The notes below the pieces were generated by a model, which saw only the letters and a list, made by a program, of their open reading frames with translations, did not search any database and had not been told where the DNA came from. From contig NW_026251709.1 of NCBI RefSeq assembly GCF_025024155.1, positions 372,001 to 436,000 of the forward strand: a stretch of DNA of 64,000 nt, given 5' to 3'. A program made the position numbers and the translations under genes. This DNA comes from Gamsiella multidivaricata (Eukaryota > Mortierellomycota > Mortierellomycetes > Mortierellales > Mortierellaceae). Below are positions 37,137 through 48,460 of the stretch, piece after piece (position 1 is the first letter of the stretch; each line of letters opens with the position of its first letter).

Positions 37137-38504
37137 ATGCGACCCTCAGCTGCACTCCAAAGAATAGCCCATTGGATACCCCAGTCTACATTCCGCAATG
37201 GCTCTCTCTGCCACCGCCCTCTACTCCCGATACCGCCACAACGCCTGATCAGTGCCTCTGCAGCACTGTGCCCTGACACGCACCAGATTCGATTTAAAAG
37301 CACCGATCAAACCTATTCGTCCCGGGATTCCTTCAGTCGTGAGGGAGTCGCCAAGCGTCGTCGACACGAAGCAGAAGAAGGCCAGCAGGGCCACCAGGAA
37401 AACAATCGACGTGTCCAAGGCAGCGACGACACGAAGGATGATCGCAAGGAGGCAGCCAAGGATAGCAAGGACGCCAAAAAGTTTCGTCCTGCTCGATTAC
37501 CCGTTGTCCTCTGTCATGGTACATTCATTCACGTCCATTTCTTTATCCACGGGATTACAGTCCGCTAGAATCATGATGACCACATCGAATTAAACATACA
37601 ACTTTTGTTTGGGCAAATGCTACCTCTGCTCCCCATTTTAGGATTTTTTGGGTTCGACACGCTTGGTAAGAATCCAGATTTTCGGTTCGACTACTGGTAT
37701 GGTGTCCGGGAGGCCCTCGACGAGATCGGATGCAATGTCTACACAGCTCGTGTGCCGCCCTTCGCAGGAATCCAACAACGCGCTGAACAACTCAAACTCT
37801 TTATCGAACAAACTGTACCCCATGGATCAGAGCTTAATCTCATCGGGCACTCCATGGGTGGACTCGACTGCCGATATATGATCTCGCACCTCAAATCCCC
37901 CCACTTCAAGGTCAAGTCCTTGACAACTCTAGCGACGCCTCACCGTGGATCGTCCTTTGCAGATTATTTCATGTCCGATATCGTTGGCAAGGTCCGTCTG
38001 GAGACCTTTTGGGCGATGCTGAGCATGGTCAGCGTCGGACGCGGAGCTGCCGAGAACCTGACGACATATTACCTCCAGGATGAATTCAATCCAAAGACAC
38101 CGGATGATCCAGAGGTGTCGTATTACAGTTATGGAGCGTCCTTTGTGCCGGGGCTCTTTTCACGATTCCGGTTCTCGTGGGGCGTGATCATGGATCGGGA
38201 AGGACCGAATGATGGACTGGTGAGTGTAAAGAGCGCAAAGTGGGGAACCTATGTGAAGACGATCCCGAATGCGGATCATATGGATCTGATGAACTGGGTG
38301 AATGCCTTGGCATGGAGTCGGGCACGATTTCCGTGGGTCTTGGGAGGATCGAGTCATGATCCCGATGGCAGACCGAAGGGCGCCTTTGAGACGGATAATG
38401 ATGATGAAGGTGACAAGGACCAGCCGAAGGAGGAGGCGCCGTTGTTCAATGCTATAGAGTTGTATCTCGAGATTTCGGATATGCTGCACGAGAATGGGTT
38501 GTAG
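37137..38504 (+). CDS. Alpha/beta-hydrolase lipase (triacylglycerol lipase family), probable mitochondrial
   Basis: Two exons, 37137-37518 and 37642-38504, encode 414 residues. The ATG at 37137 (CACAATGC) begins an Arg-rich, acid-free N-terminus typical of a mitochondrial presequence. A charged Lys/Asp/Glu linker follows (~75-120). The hydrolase starts at VVLCHGFFGFD, the HG oxyanion element split exactly by the intron. The nucleophile elbow is G196-H-S198-M-G200. Likely acid and base are the Asp in GPNDGLVSVKSAKWG and the His in NADHMDLMNW. It is an ester hydrolase on lipids. An acidic segment (NDDEGDKDQPKEE) precedes the last helix. It converges with the pterin dehydratase gene, with stop codons 93 nt apart. 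Confidence 0.9.
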
Positions 38505-38597
38505 CGATAGATACTCTTTTTTTTTCCTTTTTTTTTTGCACCTGTACCATAGCCAACAATAGAATGAATATGAAATAGAGCTGGACTGATGGTTGCT

Positions 38598-39232
38598 TTA
38601 TTGGACGTAGATCTGGTTGATGAACTTTGCGAGCTCAACGTCCCGGACAGAAAGACCCTGGACGTCATGGGTGGCCAAAGTGACTTCGACACGGTTGTAG
38701 ACCTAAACAATCAAAAAAATTCCCACGGCAATAACATTCGCGCACAAATGTCAATACAAGGCATACCAGCGCCAAACATCCCTCTGTTTGCGCCCGCTAA
38801 AATTAATCAACGTACGTTGAACCATTCCGGATGGTGGTCATGCTTGTCAGCATAGAGCGCGACGCGGGTCATGAATCCAAAGGCGGCGTTAAAGTCCTTG
38901 AAGGTGAGGGTGCGCTTAATAGCCTCACGTCCCTCGACCAAGGACCAGCCACTGAGCTCTGGACGGGCAAGAGCCTCGGTCTGTTCTTGTGAGTTCAACT
39001 TCTGAAGAGTCATTGTATGTTTCTTTTTTAAGCTGGTCGTTGTGGAAAGATACCGCAGGGAGGATGGTGGTTTGAGTAGTGTGATGAGAGAAGGAAAAGT
39101 GGAGGAGGTGGTGGAAAATGTTAGTGGGAGATTTCTGACTGGTTTGTAGCGAGCCTGGATACGAATAAGAGAAGGGAACAGAAACGACAGGGGGAGCGGT
39201 GGGGAGCGAGTGATGATCCGTTGCAAGAGCAT
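38598..39232 (-). CDS. Pterin-4a-carbinolamine dehydratase
   Basis: Two exons, ending 38816 and resuming 38702-38598. The core from the ATG at 39013 is 100 residues, the normal family size, with [12 protein letters not shown] carrying the catalytic histidines and a C-terminal [13 protein letters not shown] helix. The frame stays open upstream. The ATG at 39232 would add 73 residues rich in Arg, Ser and Thr ending [11 protein letters not shown], which look like a mitochondrial presequence. Alternative starts could give mitochondrial and cytosolic forms. The enzyme dehydrates 4a-hydroxytetrahydrobiopterin after aromatic amino-acid hydroxylation. Mortierella is known to have a tetrahydrobiopterin-dependent phenylalanine hydroxylase, so the gene fits that lineage. 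A (CT)n leader lies at 39290-39330. Confidence 0.85.
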
Positions 39233-40033
39233 TGGTGGTGGGATGAAATGGACTCCTGTCTTCCTTACCGAGAATGGGAGTGAAGAGGGAGAGAAAGAGA
39301 GAGAGAGAGAGAGGGAGAGAAGAAGAAGGTGCTGGGAAATCAAACAGGTGCAGCGTGTGAAATATTCCCGAGTTTAGAAGTCACTTTTACTCCGCATTGC
39401 AATTGAACGCTCGAACATTATTGAACATGTTCCATGTCTCCTTTGCCACCAACCTACACCTGTATGCGTCCTATGGTTTGAACACGTTCATGAAGACAAA
39501 GAGAGAGAGAGTGTGTGGGGCCATTGAGACCAAATGGGCACAGAGGGACCAGCATAGAAGACCAATTGAAGAAGCAATTGCATCCGCGGGAGGAGACCCC
39601 GTCTTTTTATGCCCAATTGTATATCTTTGTTGATGTTGATGTGATAAACGTGTCTGTGTGCAACGGTACATGGGATGACCCCTCCGACAAAAATAACCTT
39701 CTTTCACTTTAGGCTGGCGCGCTTTCGTTCTTTCTTTCTTCCTTCTTTTCAGTCTTCTCTTCATTCCTCCATTTGAACACTCATTCAGCGCCAGCTTTTT
39801 TTTTTTTTTTTTTTCCTTCAAGTTCCCTCGCGCTCCAAGTTCCGGTGTTTGTTCCTGGCCCTGGCATTTATCTTATCCCGCTTTCACACACACACCTTCC
39901 TTTCATACCTTCAGGTCCCGCTCCAAGCTATCTCAACATCTCTCTTTCTTTCTTCCATTGCGATCTTGCCTTCCCTCTCACTCAACTCATCTCATCTCAT
40001 CACCTCCCAGAGCAACACATTCCTTTTTTCACA
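39233..40033. other. Divergent promoter region
   Basis: Holds (GA)n near 39295-39330 and a T18 run near 39799. The plus-strand leader before 40034 is C/T-rich. No extra gene is supported. Confidence 0.5.
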
Positions 40034-41572
40034 ATGGGTTGGGCACCGATGGAACCAGACCTTGACGCCTGCGGGATGACCAATTGGGTTGGATCCTTCG
40101 ACCCCATCAAATATATCTATTTTATGCTCGCCACGGTCTTGATCCCCTATCCGACCTATGTCTTTGTCGCGACAGTCTTCAATTGGGAACACCGTGCCAA
40201 ACGACCTGCAAGGCACTACCAGGATATCCTCCATGCGACCTCCTATGGACTAATCGTCTTTATTTTCGGCAACTACGCACGAACGTTGAAGTAAGCTATG
40301 ACCGACAAATGCTATAATAGCCACACGAAACTTTCTCTCTCCTCTTTTTTTCTTTTTTTCTTTTGTCATTTGCAGTGGACATGAGCTAAAAAGAAAAGAA
40401 AAAATGGTTTGCTTTAATAATCCACCACTAGCTGGATTACCATCCTGGCTTTTTGGATTACCTGGCCTAGTTACTCTGTAAGTGTTTGCAATTGAGGACA
40501 GCTGGGAAGCACTGGGTGAAGGAGGAGGAATGTTTGGTCATGTTGGGATGCCCTGTGCGTTTTTTTTTTGTACTGTGAGCACCACTTGTGGAACCCTGAC
40601 CATCTCTCTTTTTTCTTTTTTCTTTTGGGTACATTATCCAGCTGATCGCAGAGCAACCGTTTGCAAAGACCTCGCTTCCCTCCTGGAAGACCTGGCCCTT
40701 CGGGATGTACGCCCTCTTCGCTGGAGCCACGGCCGTAGTCCTCGCCTTTGCAGGTTACCATATCTATCTCGGCGTGATCCTTAATAGGACCGTGCCCGGA
40801 TTCGTGGGATACTACCTCCTTGCGCTCCTGATCCCTGTCATCCTGACACTTATCGGATTCGCTTGTCTCAAGCAGCAGAACCAGGACGCGTTCGGGCTCT
40901 CGAGGGTCTATGGGGCCATGTTGCGGCTGCAGTGGAAGTGGGCGACACGGACAGCGAGACGGAAGGCTGAGAAGCAAATGGCGCTTGCGGATGGGTCGAA
41001 GACACAGAAGAAGCCGACGATCGATCCTCCGCCTGCTCAGCAGTCAGCGGAGGCAGGAGCACCCGTGCAAGCAGGTACAGTCGTGATCGAAGTGGGGGAT
41101 CAACACCAACCGAGTGCCCATGTTAGTCGTACAGGAAGTTTTGATCCACTCGTCGTCGACCGGAGTAATAACAACCCTCCTGTTTTTTCAACGGATTATA
41201 ATGCAGTGGAGCAGCAGCAACCTCCGACGACAACGACGGAGCTGCAGACGGTAGCTCCGTTTCAGGCGTATGTGTGGTCGGTGACTGTGCCAGGGTTCTT
41301 TCATCCGCACCATTGGCAGTTGTTCTATACACTGGCGTTCTTTACTAGGTTCGATCATTGGGTCTCTAGGGTTGGAGCCGGTATCACGCTCGGTTGTTAC
41401 ATGCAGGGTATCATGGGTAGGTTTCGGTTTTGTGCGAGGAATTTTTTTTTTTTGCGATTAAGTATGCGCGTTACGACTGGACTGAACAATGTAGCTGACA
41501 CCTTTATGTTCGTTGTGATGAATTTTGTGTTGCTTGATAGCGTATGGATACGACTATTTGATCGAAGAGTAA
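40034..41572 (+). CDS. Multi-pass membrane protein of unknown function
   Basis: Four exons, 40034-40290, 40432-40477, 40642-41416 and 41541-41572, give 369 residues. I do not recognise the family. Hydrophobic segments are at about 25-50, 65-105, 128-150 and 155-175, and again near the end (HHWQLFYTLAFFTRF, VSRVGAGITLGCYMQGI). A Pro/Gln/Thr-rich loop of ~90 residues separates the two halves. An R-P-A-R-H-Y-Q motif follows the first helix, and PSWKTWPFGMYALF precedes the third. Exon 2 is 46 nt; its acceptor at 40431 was preferred because the alternative at 40375 breaks the frame. The last exon yields AYGYDYLIEE in place of a long read-through. Location is unknown. Confidence 0.75.
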
Positions 41573-42156
41573 ACGAAAAACGCGCCCGGAACTGAGGCCA
41601 TGCGGAAAATACGCGTCTTCGGGAAATGCGCGCCCGCGCGGTAACTTGACCTTCACTTAAAATCGCACACATACCACTATCCCTATATACATACATAGCA
41701 TAATAAATAAATGGGTCCCCTTCCTCAGGTCCCTCTCGCCCCCCTTGGCCATGGACCCCCGGATGTGAATCCAATTGATCGTATCCAAGAGGAGGTGGTG
41801 GCGGCGGCGGAAGAACTGCAACATTAATGACGACACTTTGTGCATCGTTAGCAATTGTGGTTCAAGTTTATGCGGATAATCGATTGAAGGGCGACGACGC
41901 AAAAAAAAAAAAAGGGACGAGAAAGCTGAGGGTGGGGGGACGACATATCTGTGCGCACAGTGCGCGTGCCTAGGAATGGAAAGTCACTCGCCGCTGGACT
42001 CTTTCTTTTTTTTTTTTATTAAAGTCTTGCTTGAGACCGATCGTTTCATGTCTTTGCATCAACCCTCATTCGAAATCTCACTTCTTCATTTCTCCCAGGA
42101 ACAAAGGACCTTTTTTTTTCTATTTCTCTTTGACCCAAGAAAGGACGAATATCACC
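41573..42156. other. Intergenic before NAD kinase
   Basis: Short A/T runs and a C/T-rich leader. No gene is supported. Confidence 0.5.
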
Positions 42157-44650
42157 ATGGGATCATCCACAATACTCAAGCTGACACACTTTCACCACTC
42201 GACCCATGTCCAGGTTGAGGGTGCGTCTTTTGGTTTGCTCAATGCTATTCGGTTACTGTTTTATACATACGCGCGCACACGGAGGAGCGTACTGGATTGC
42301 TGGAAGAGATCCTTAACTACTTTATTGTTGTTGCTGGTTTTTTATTTTTGTTCTCCATGACAGATCTTCACCCAAGCACTATCATCGCTCGGTTCATCAA
42401 GGAGTTCCCGGAGTGCTTAGACCCCTCGCCAGTCCTTCGGTGGCTCGACGGCGATGGTGAGTGGATCGAAATCCGACCAGGTATGGATCTCGAGTGAAGC
42501 ACCGTGAGCCAACTTTTGCATGCTTGCTCAGAAGAACTATGATCCCTGAAGTCTAACCAAAAATGATGTCATTGGGATATTGCTTAGACGATCTTGATCT
42601 GGAGGAAGTTCTGAAGCAGGTCATGGAAAGAGATGGAATAATCCACATTCAATCTGGAGATATTACTGGGGTACGTACCCATGGCATTGGGGGTATCATA
42701 GTTGCTCGGAGGATCATCATCTCGGTTGTTTAATATGGGGGTTTTTTTTTAGGTTTTTGAGCCCACAGACCTAGGAACGCTGATGAAAAGGCAAGTCAGA
42801 ATGTTGCTAGCACCAAGAAGAGAGAGTGAGAGGACCTCATCTGGAATCGATACATGGGTTGCTAACAGGACGTCTTTTTATGGTCTCGGGAAACGTAATA
42901 GATACGAGAAGGTCATGGATCTGTTCGATAATTTGAGCCGCACAGTCGTCAAGGTAAACCTATCCTAACCCTCACAATCACTCAAAAAAGGGACACGCAT
43001 AGCCTCACGCCATCACCGATATTTTTTCCTCACGCTCCCCTCTCCTTCTCTATGACCAACCATACAGCTCCCACCGATCTCCAACATCCTGATCGTGACA
43101 AAGCCCGATCGCAAGCTGACAAAGCTGACCAAGGAGCTCTCGATCTGGCTACTCGAGAACTTTCCGGGAATCACCGTCTATGTCGACAGAAGGCTGCAGG
43201 AACAATCTACCTTCAAGTACCATAAAATCCTGGAGCGTAACCCGGCGTGGAAGGACCGTCTGCAGTTCTGGACACTGGAATGTCACAAGCAGTCAGGAAA
43301 GCTGATCCATCTGGCAATTGCTCTCGGAGGCGACGGAACGGTGCTTTATACGACGTGGATGTTCCAGAATCGAGTGCCGCCGATTGTTGCTGTATGTCTT
43401 TCTTCTGGGAAGGGGCTTCAAAGAATGCAGCAGCGTTCTGGAATTGTATGCTTGGGACTAACACTGCTCTCCAATTAACTAGTTCCATCTTGGAAGCCTG
43501 GGATTCTTAACGAACTTTGACTTTAAACACTTTCGACCCATCATGACCAACATCCTGCGCGGCGAAGGCATGAACCTCAACATCCGGATGCGATTACAGT
43601 GTTCTGTTTATAAATTCAGTGACATTGCCGACAGCTTATGCGACGGTACGAAAGCTCTCAGCCTTGACGATACTGCTGCCACCAGTAGTGCAGATGGGAA
43701 CCTCGAAGCCGGAGCTTCCAGCGAAAGCGAGAATGAAGACGACCATCGGAGGGAAATTGCAGAGTCTAAAACGCGGGTGAAGATTATCCGCCAATTCAAG
43801 GAAATGGACTCGAAAGGAGGGGCCGAGGTCGCGGATCTGGGTGTCTGTCATGAGCAAGGGCACACGCTGATCAGAAGGTCACCAAAACCTTATCCGGAGG
43901 AGTCTACGACGCCAACGGATTCTTGGCAGGTATTGAATGAGGTCACGGTCGATCGTGGCTCGAATGCGGGGATGTTGCAACTAGAGTTGTTTGTGGACGG
44001 TAGTCCGGTTACGACGATCTTGGCGGACGGGCTGGTTATTGCTACGGCGACGGGATCGACCGCTTATTCGGTAAGAGTGCCGTGCACGAATACAGTATGC
44101 TCTTTGGTCTTTTTTTTTTTGCCAATATGCCTTCCTCAATCTCTCAACAACTTATTTGTCTTTTCTTTTGTCTGTGGTGATATAGCTGTCGATCGGTGGC
44201 TCGTTGATTCATCCTGACAAGAATTCGATTATCATCTCGCCAATTGCTCCGCACTCGTTGACAGCACGACCTATGATCATCTCAGGCACTAAACGCCTTC
44301 GAGTGTGTGGTACGTACTTCTGGTTCGGGGGTTTATACTTATCGGACCAAATTATTCAAACATTACTTTTCGCGTTCGCGCAACCCATTAACATCAACCA
44401 TCTTTTTTTTATCCTTTTTTCTCAATTCCCAATAGTGCCCGCATCGAGCCGGACGACAGCATGGGCATCCTTTGATGGAAGACACCGACAGGAACTCGGC
44501 CGTGGGGATTCGGTCATGATCACAGCGTCCAAGTACCCGGCTACGACGATCTGTAGGTTCGACCAGAGCATCGATTGGTTCACGGGATTGTCTCAGGTCT
44601 TGAACTGGAATAGTCGTGTCCAGCAGAAACCATTGGATTCGCACCTGTGA
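42157..44650 (+). CDS. NAD(H) kinase
   Basis: Eight exons, 42157-42220, 42364-42456, 42588-42670, 42753-42953, 43068-43391, 43483-44070, 44186-44309 and 44436-44650, encode 563 residues. The kinase makes NADP(H) from NAD(H) and ATP. Motifs: GGDGT at 234-238 with catalytic Asp236, FHLGSLGFLTNF, the NEV-x-DRGSNAGM loop (exon 6), the Gly-rich [26 protein letters not shown] (joined across the exon 6/7 junction) and a C-terminal sheet. An acidic, Ser-rich insert sits between FLTNF and the NE loop. The N-terminal ~85 residues (exons 1-3) are less conserved and their start is the least certain part. No presequence is evident, so the enzyme is probably cytosolic like yeast Utr1. Confidence 0.94.
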
Positions 44651-44797
44651 GCTAGTTAAAGAAGAAGAAGGAGGAGGAGGAGAAAGATCGATCGTAGAAG
44701 TAACCAGGCGCAACAGCGGCAATGGAGGTCGCATTACATAAAGAATGAACTTGTAATTAAAAAGATATACTCAAAACCTATTCATGAAGGGCAACCA

Positions 44798-44834
<37 letters not shown>

Positions 44835-44917
44835 TAATGGATCCACCACTGTTCAAAATCTCGCGCATAAAATACAGCTGTTTATTTCAAATCTATGTAC
44901 AGTACAAGTGAACAAGC
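44651..44917. other. Convergent 3' spacer with poly-T run
   Basis: T33 at 44800-44832 between two convergent genes. Confidence 0.7.
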
Positions 44918-46510
44918 TCACGATAGGGTTGGTTTGGGCTGCCGATTGAACAGGATGCTCAAGATGTTTGCTTCTTCCCTACTCGCCGCTGCTCTTGCTT
45001 CCACTCCTGTTCCCGCGCCTGCGACTTCAGGTCCGCCACGATCGGTGGTGCCGCCCATCAATTGCAAATCCGAGAACATCTTTTTGCATTTCGTACTCGG
45101 CTGGACTTCATAGCGGATCATATCGTTATAGGTCCATCTCGCCTTCTGATGCTCCCCTCTCGCGACATAAGCATCCATCAGATCACCCCATGCTGTTGGG
45201 GAGATAGCCTTTGCCAGGGTCGCATCCTTCTGGCTCAGGAGCTTCTGTACCTCGGTAAGATATCCGTGATGGATGAGTCGTCGGATGACCGCGTGTGCCG
45301 TCTTTTGATAACGCTCGAGTTCTGGAGAGATGTCACGAATCGTCATCTTGTCGATCAGCTCGGCAGCCCGGTCGAGGTCCTGGGCGCGTTGGATCAAGTA
45401 GGTGAGGTAGGTCCGGTAGGAGAAGGAGGCGTTATTGACAGTAACCGGGGTGGCACTGGGCTGGAGTTGGGGTTCGATGAATTTCCAGATACTGTCGACG
45501 CGTTCATGACTAGGATCCGACGTCCTCGTCGCCATTGTTATTGTTGTGGTTGCTGTTGAGGACGATGGCGAGGCTGAAGAGCCAGTTACCGGGGTCATCT
45601 TAATATAATACTCCAACAGTGCACTCAGGTCATATATCGACGTCGGCTGCAAGTTCTTCTCCCGCATCTTCTCGACCATCGCCCCCGCAACCGCCAAACT
45701 CCCAGCTCCCGCCCTCGCATGGGCCCTTGTCAAGGCCGCCAGGACCCTCGCCGTCAACTTAACGCCCATAGTCTCCATTTTCTCAAACGCCATGGTCGCC
45801 CGTTTGAGTTCCCCACATTTGATATAGGCCTGGATCACATAAAAATGGTCATCCGGAGTCCCGTTGGCTTCGAATTCGAGTCGTTCCTGTTCCTTTTGAA
45901 TCCAGCCAATGTCCTTGTGTTTGACCGCGGCTCCGAGACGGTCCTTGCGGGCCCGACTTCGTTGTCGGACGAGATGATCTTTCTGGGCGTTTGAATGGAC
46001 TGTCCAATGCTCGATCACGGCTTTATAGTCGTCCTCGGGTTTGTGGATCTGTTCTGCGAGTCGTGTCCGGAAGGAGACTGTCAGGGCCTGTTATGAAGAA
46101 GTTTGGGAAACGCGGGAGAGGATGGGTGAAGGGGGGTTAGGGTTTTTTCCTGGAGTAATAATAACGACAGTTATATCATATCCCTTTAAAGTTTGCTCTA
46201 CCTGATAAAGATCTTCCTCTTCTTTCGATGACGACGACGAACGCGCAGACGAACTCGAGGTCGAGAATAATGCGGCGGACGATTGCTGACGCAGATGTTG
46301 CTTCAACGGCTGTTGTTGATACAAAGTCATGGAAGACGATGTTGAAGACGACGGAGTCGGTCGTGGTGGCTGCAGCCACGAGACAGCCTTCTCGAATCGG
46401 TCATAGAGTCCGAATCCGAGAGAGGAAGACGGGCGACGGGAGGCTGTGGAAAGGGCTCTTGTGCCTGTGGTGAGCGCAGCGGCCGATGGGAGCTTGGCGG
46501 CTGGATGCAT
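44918..46510 (-). CDS. Mitochondrial pentatricopeptide-repeat-like protein
   Basis: Two exons, 46510-46202 and 46087-44918, encode 492 residues. The N-terminus (MHPAAKLPSAAALTTGTRALSTASRRPSSS) is Arg/Ser/Ala-rich without acids, which fits a mitochondrial presequence. Residues ~35-100 are Ser/Gln-rich. Helical hairpins resembling PPR units appear near 180-250 (FYVIQAYIKCGELKRATMAFEKMETMGVKLT) and 400-435 (WGDLMDAYVARGEHQKARWTYNDMIRYEVQPS), with weaker ones between. PPR proteins bind organelle RNA and support mRNA processing or translation. I cannot match it to a named fungal factor. A Ser/Thr-rich stretch near 275-300 separates the repeats. Confidence 0.82.
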
Positions 46511-47270
46511 TGTGTTCAAGTAGACGGGACGAGGAGGTCGTTCGTCCTTGGGGGACGAGAAATAAGGAAAAGCCGGGTGTGAACTGGGATGTGCGAAAGG
46601 TGTGTGTGCGTGTGTGTGTGCAGTAAGGGCAGGAGGGTCAGGAGGAAAGAGGGAGGGTTGTCTGCAGAGACAAATCAGAATAATGGGCAAGGATAAGAGG
46701 GATTCAGTGGGATCAGAACAGGATGTGTTGATGGAAGCAATGCGATGTAATGGAGAAGGAGGATCCGAAGAGCAGAGCCAAAAGGGGTGATGGGGGGTGC
46801 GACCTCGATAAATGAAATGACGTGCATGCAGGCAGTGTGTATGACAGTCGAATCTGGTTTTGTGGACAGTTTGCTATCAAAATCGTTTTGAATTAACCTC
46901 TCTAAAAATGTATTTTAAAAAGAGAAAAAAAGGTCACATATATGCCGTGGCATAGCAATGTCAGCATCCCTTACTGGACATCCTTGGACGTGTCTCTCAT
47001 GGTACATTCTATGCAATTCAGCAACATGACCACTACAAATCCCCAGAAAAAGCCTCGTACCTCGCGTTTTGCCAAGGCGGCAGCGAGATACCATAAAATG
47101 ACATCAGCCTACTCACATATTCCTGCTCAGAACAACAAAAAATACAAGTAGGGTGTGAAGGATATTGAGCGCGATATTAAACGGCGATCCAAAGATCTTT
47201 GAATTGTGCTAGGCGCGACGACAGAGATGTATCCCTTCTACTTCCAACGGCTGACCCGGTTAGGGTTCCG
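46511..47270. other. Intergenic before the transposase remnant
   Basis: A 41-codon, Lys/Ala-rich ORF (47026-47151) has no recognisable relative and may be the 5' part of the element. Terminal inverted repeats were looked for here and not secured. Confidence 0.35.
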
Positions 47271-48460
47271 ATGGCCAGAGTCGTTCACTCCTTTGAAGAG
47301 CAAGTCCAATTACTCGACATATATCACTATCTTCAGAGGCGCCAGTCCGACCTTTCGCACAAGCTTTCCTATCGCGCTTTTGGGCCTATGATAGGAGTCC
47401 CAATTTCGAAGAGTGCTGTCCGAAAAATGGTCGTTGAAGAGGCCAACGTACGCGCTTCAGCCATCAAGTATCTCTCGGGCGCCTGCTACAACATCCATCC
47501 TAAGAACCATCTAATTGAGGAGACCCTGCTTCGGTGGCTACAAGATCAACGAGCAAAATGCGTCCTTGTTAACGGCAGGATGGTCAAGGGAGCCTGTATG
47601 GCTCTCGTCGATATTCTGGACGATTCTGACGACACTGGTTCAGACGCGAAGCCATCGTTTTCAGCCTCATGGTTCAACACTTTCAAGAGTCACCACCAAA
47701 TATCCTATTGCCAACTTCAGGGAGAAGCAGGATCGGTCAACATGGACGCGATTGAACCTGAGCTTGTCAACATTCGTGCGAATACTGAGTCAGGATGAAT
47801 GAACCACAGCAAATTCATGGAATGGCTACAAATGTTTGATGACGATCTCTCCCAGCCGACTCTTCTCCTCCTCGACTCCGCAGGTGCGCACAACAACATC
47901 AACATGCGTAATCCAGGGGAAAACATCCCTTGGAAACATCTTCGCATACAGCGGCTCCCAATAAACACGACATCAGTAACGCAGCCTCTCGACGCTGGTA
48001 TAATCAGTGTTTTCAAACGAGAGTACCTAGAGATTGCTCAGCTATGAAACCTATCTGGTTCGCAACTATGAGGAAAAGAAATGTGTCTCCAACGAACTCG
48101 CTTGGGCATTGGTCCCCTTATGCATGGAATCGAGCCAAGCCTGCAACGCTGCGAAACTGTTTCACCAAGACACCAGTCCTCCCGACGGAAATGCGCGAGC
48201 AGCTTCGACGACAACCGTCAACCGTTGCGGAACAACCACAGCCGCTTCAATATTCTCAACATGACAAATACGTCGAGCAGGAAAGGCTATATTTCGAGCA
48301 TCTCCTCGCTAAAGTTGGGCCGGAAAACTGTTGGAGCTTTAGAGTTTTAAGGGACAAGGATGAGTAAGAGATGGCGGTGGAGGCGCAACGACAAGTAGAT
48401 ATGGAGGAAGATGAGGAGGACGATCAATTTGAAGAAGCAGCGAACTCTGCGATCCTCTAA
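47271..48460 (+). pseudogene. Broken pogo/Tigger-type DDE transposase
   Basis: The ATG at 47271 begins an ORF with a helix-turn-helix start (EEQVQLLDIYHYLQRR) and a CENP-B-like second domain (SASWFNTFKSHHQISYCQLQGEAGSVN). A stop follows at 47798. Reading resumes in another frame near 47799 with the middle of the DDE domain: FMEWLQMFDDDLSQPTLLLLDSAGAHNN (second Asp) and RLPINTTSVTQPLDAGIISVFK (third Asp). The DETG segment that should carry the first catalytic Asp is missing, so about 100 codons have been lost. Further frameshifts and a stop interrupt the C-terminal tail, which ends with an acidic stretch at 48458-48460. Not functional; could be mobilised only in trans if ends survive. Confidence 0.8.

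Noticed and set aside
40376..40477. Alternative 102-nt exon 2 for the unknown membrane protein
   Set aside because: It leaves the next exon out of frame; the acceptor at 40431 keeps frame and gives a good helix.
41417..41595. Read-through C-terminus of the membrane protein
   Set aside because: The read-through is Arg/Phe-rich and follows a good GTAGGT donor; splicing to 41541 gives a compact tail.
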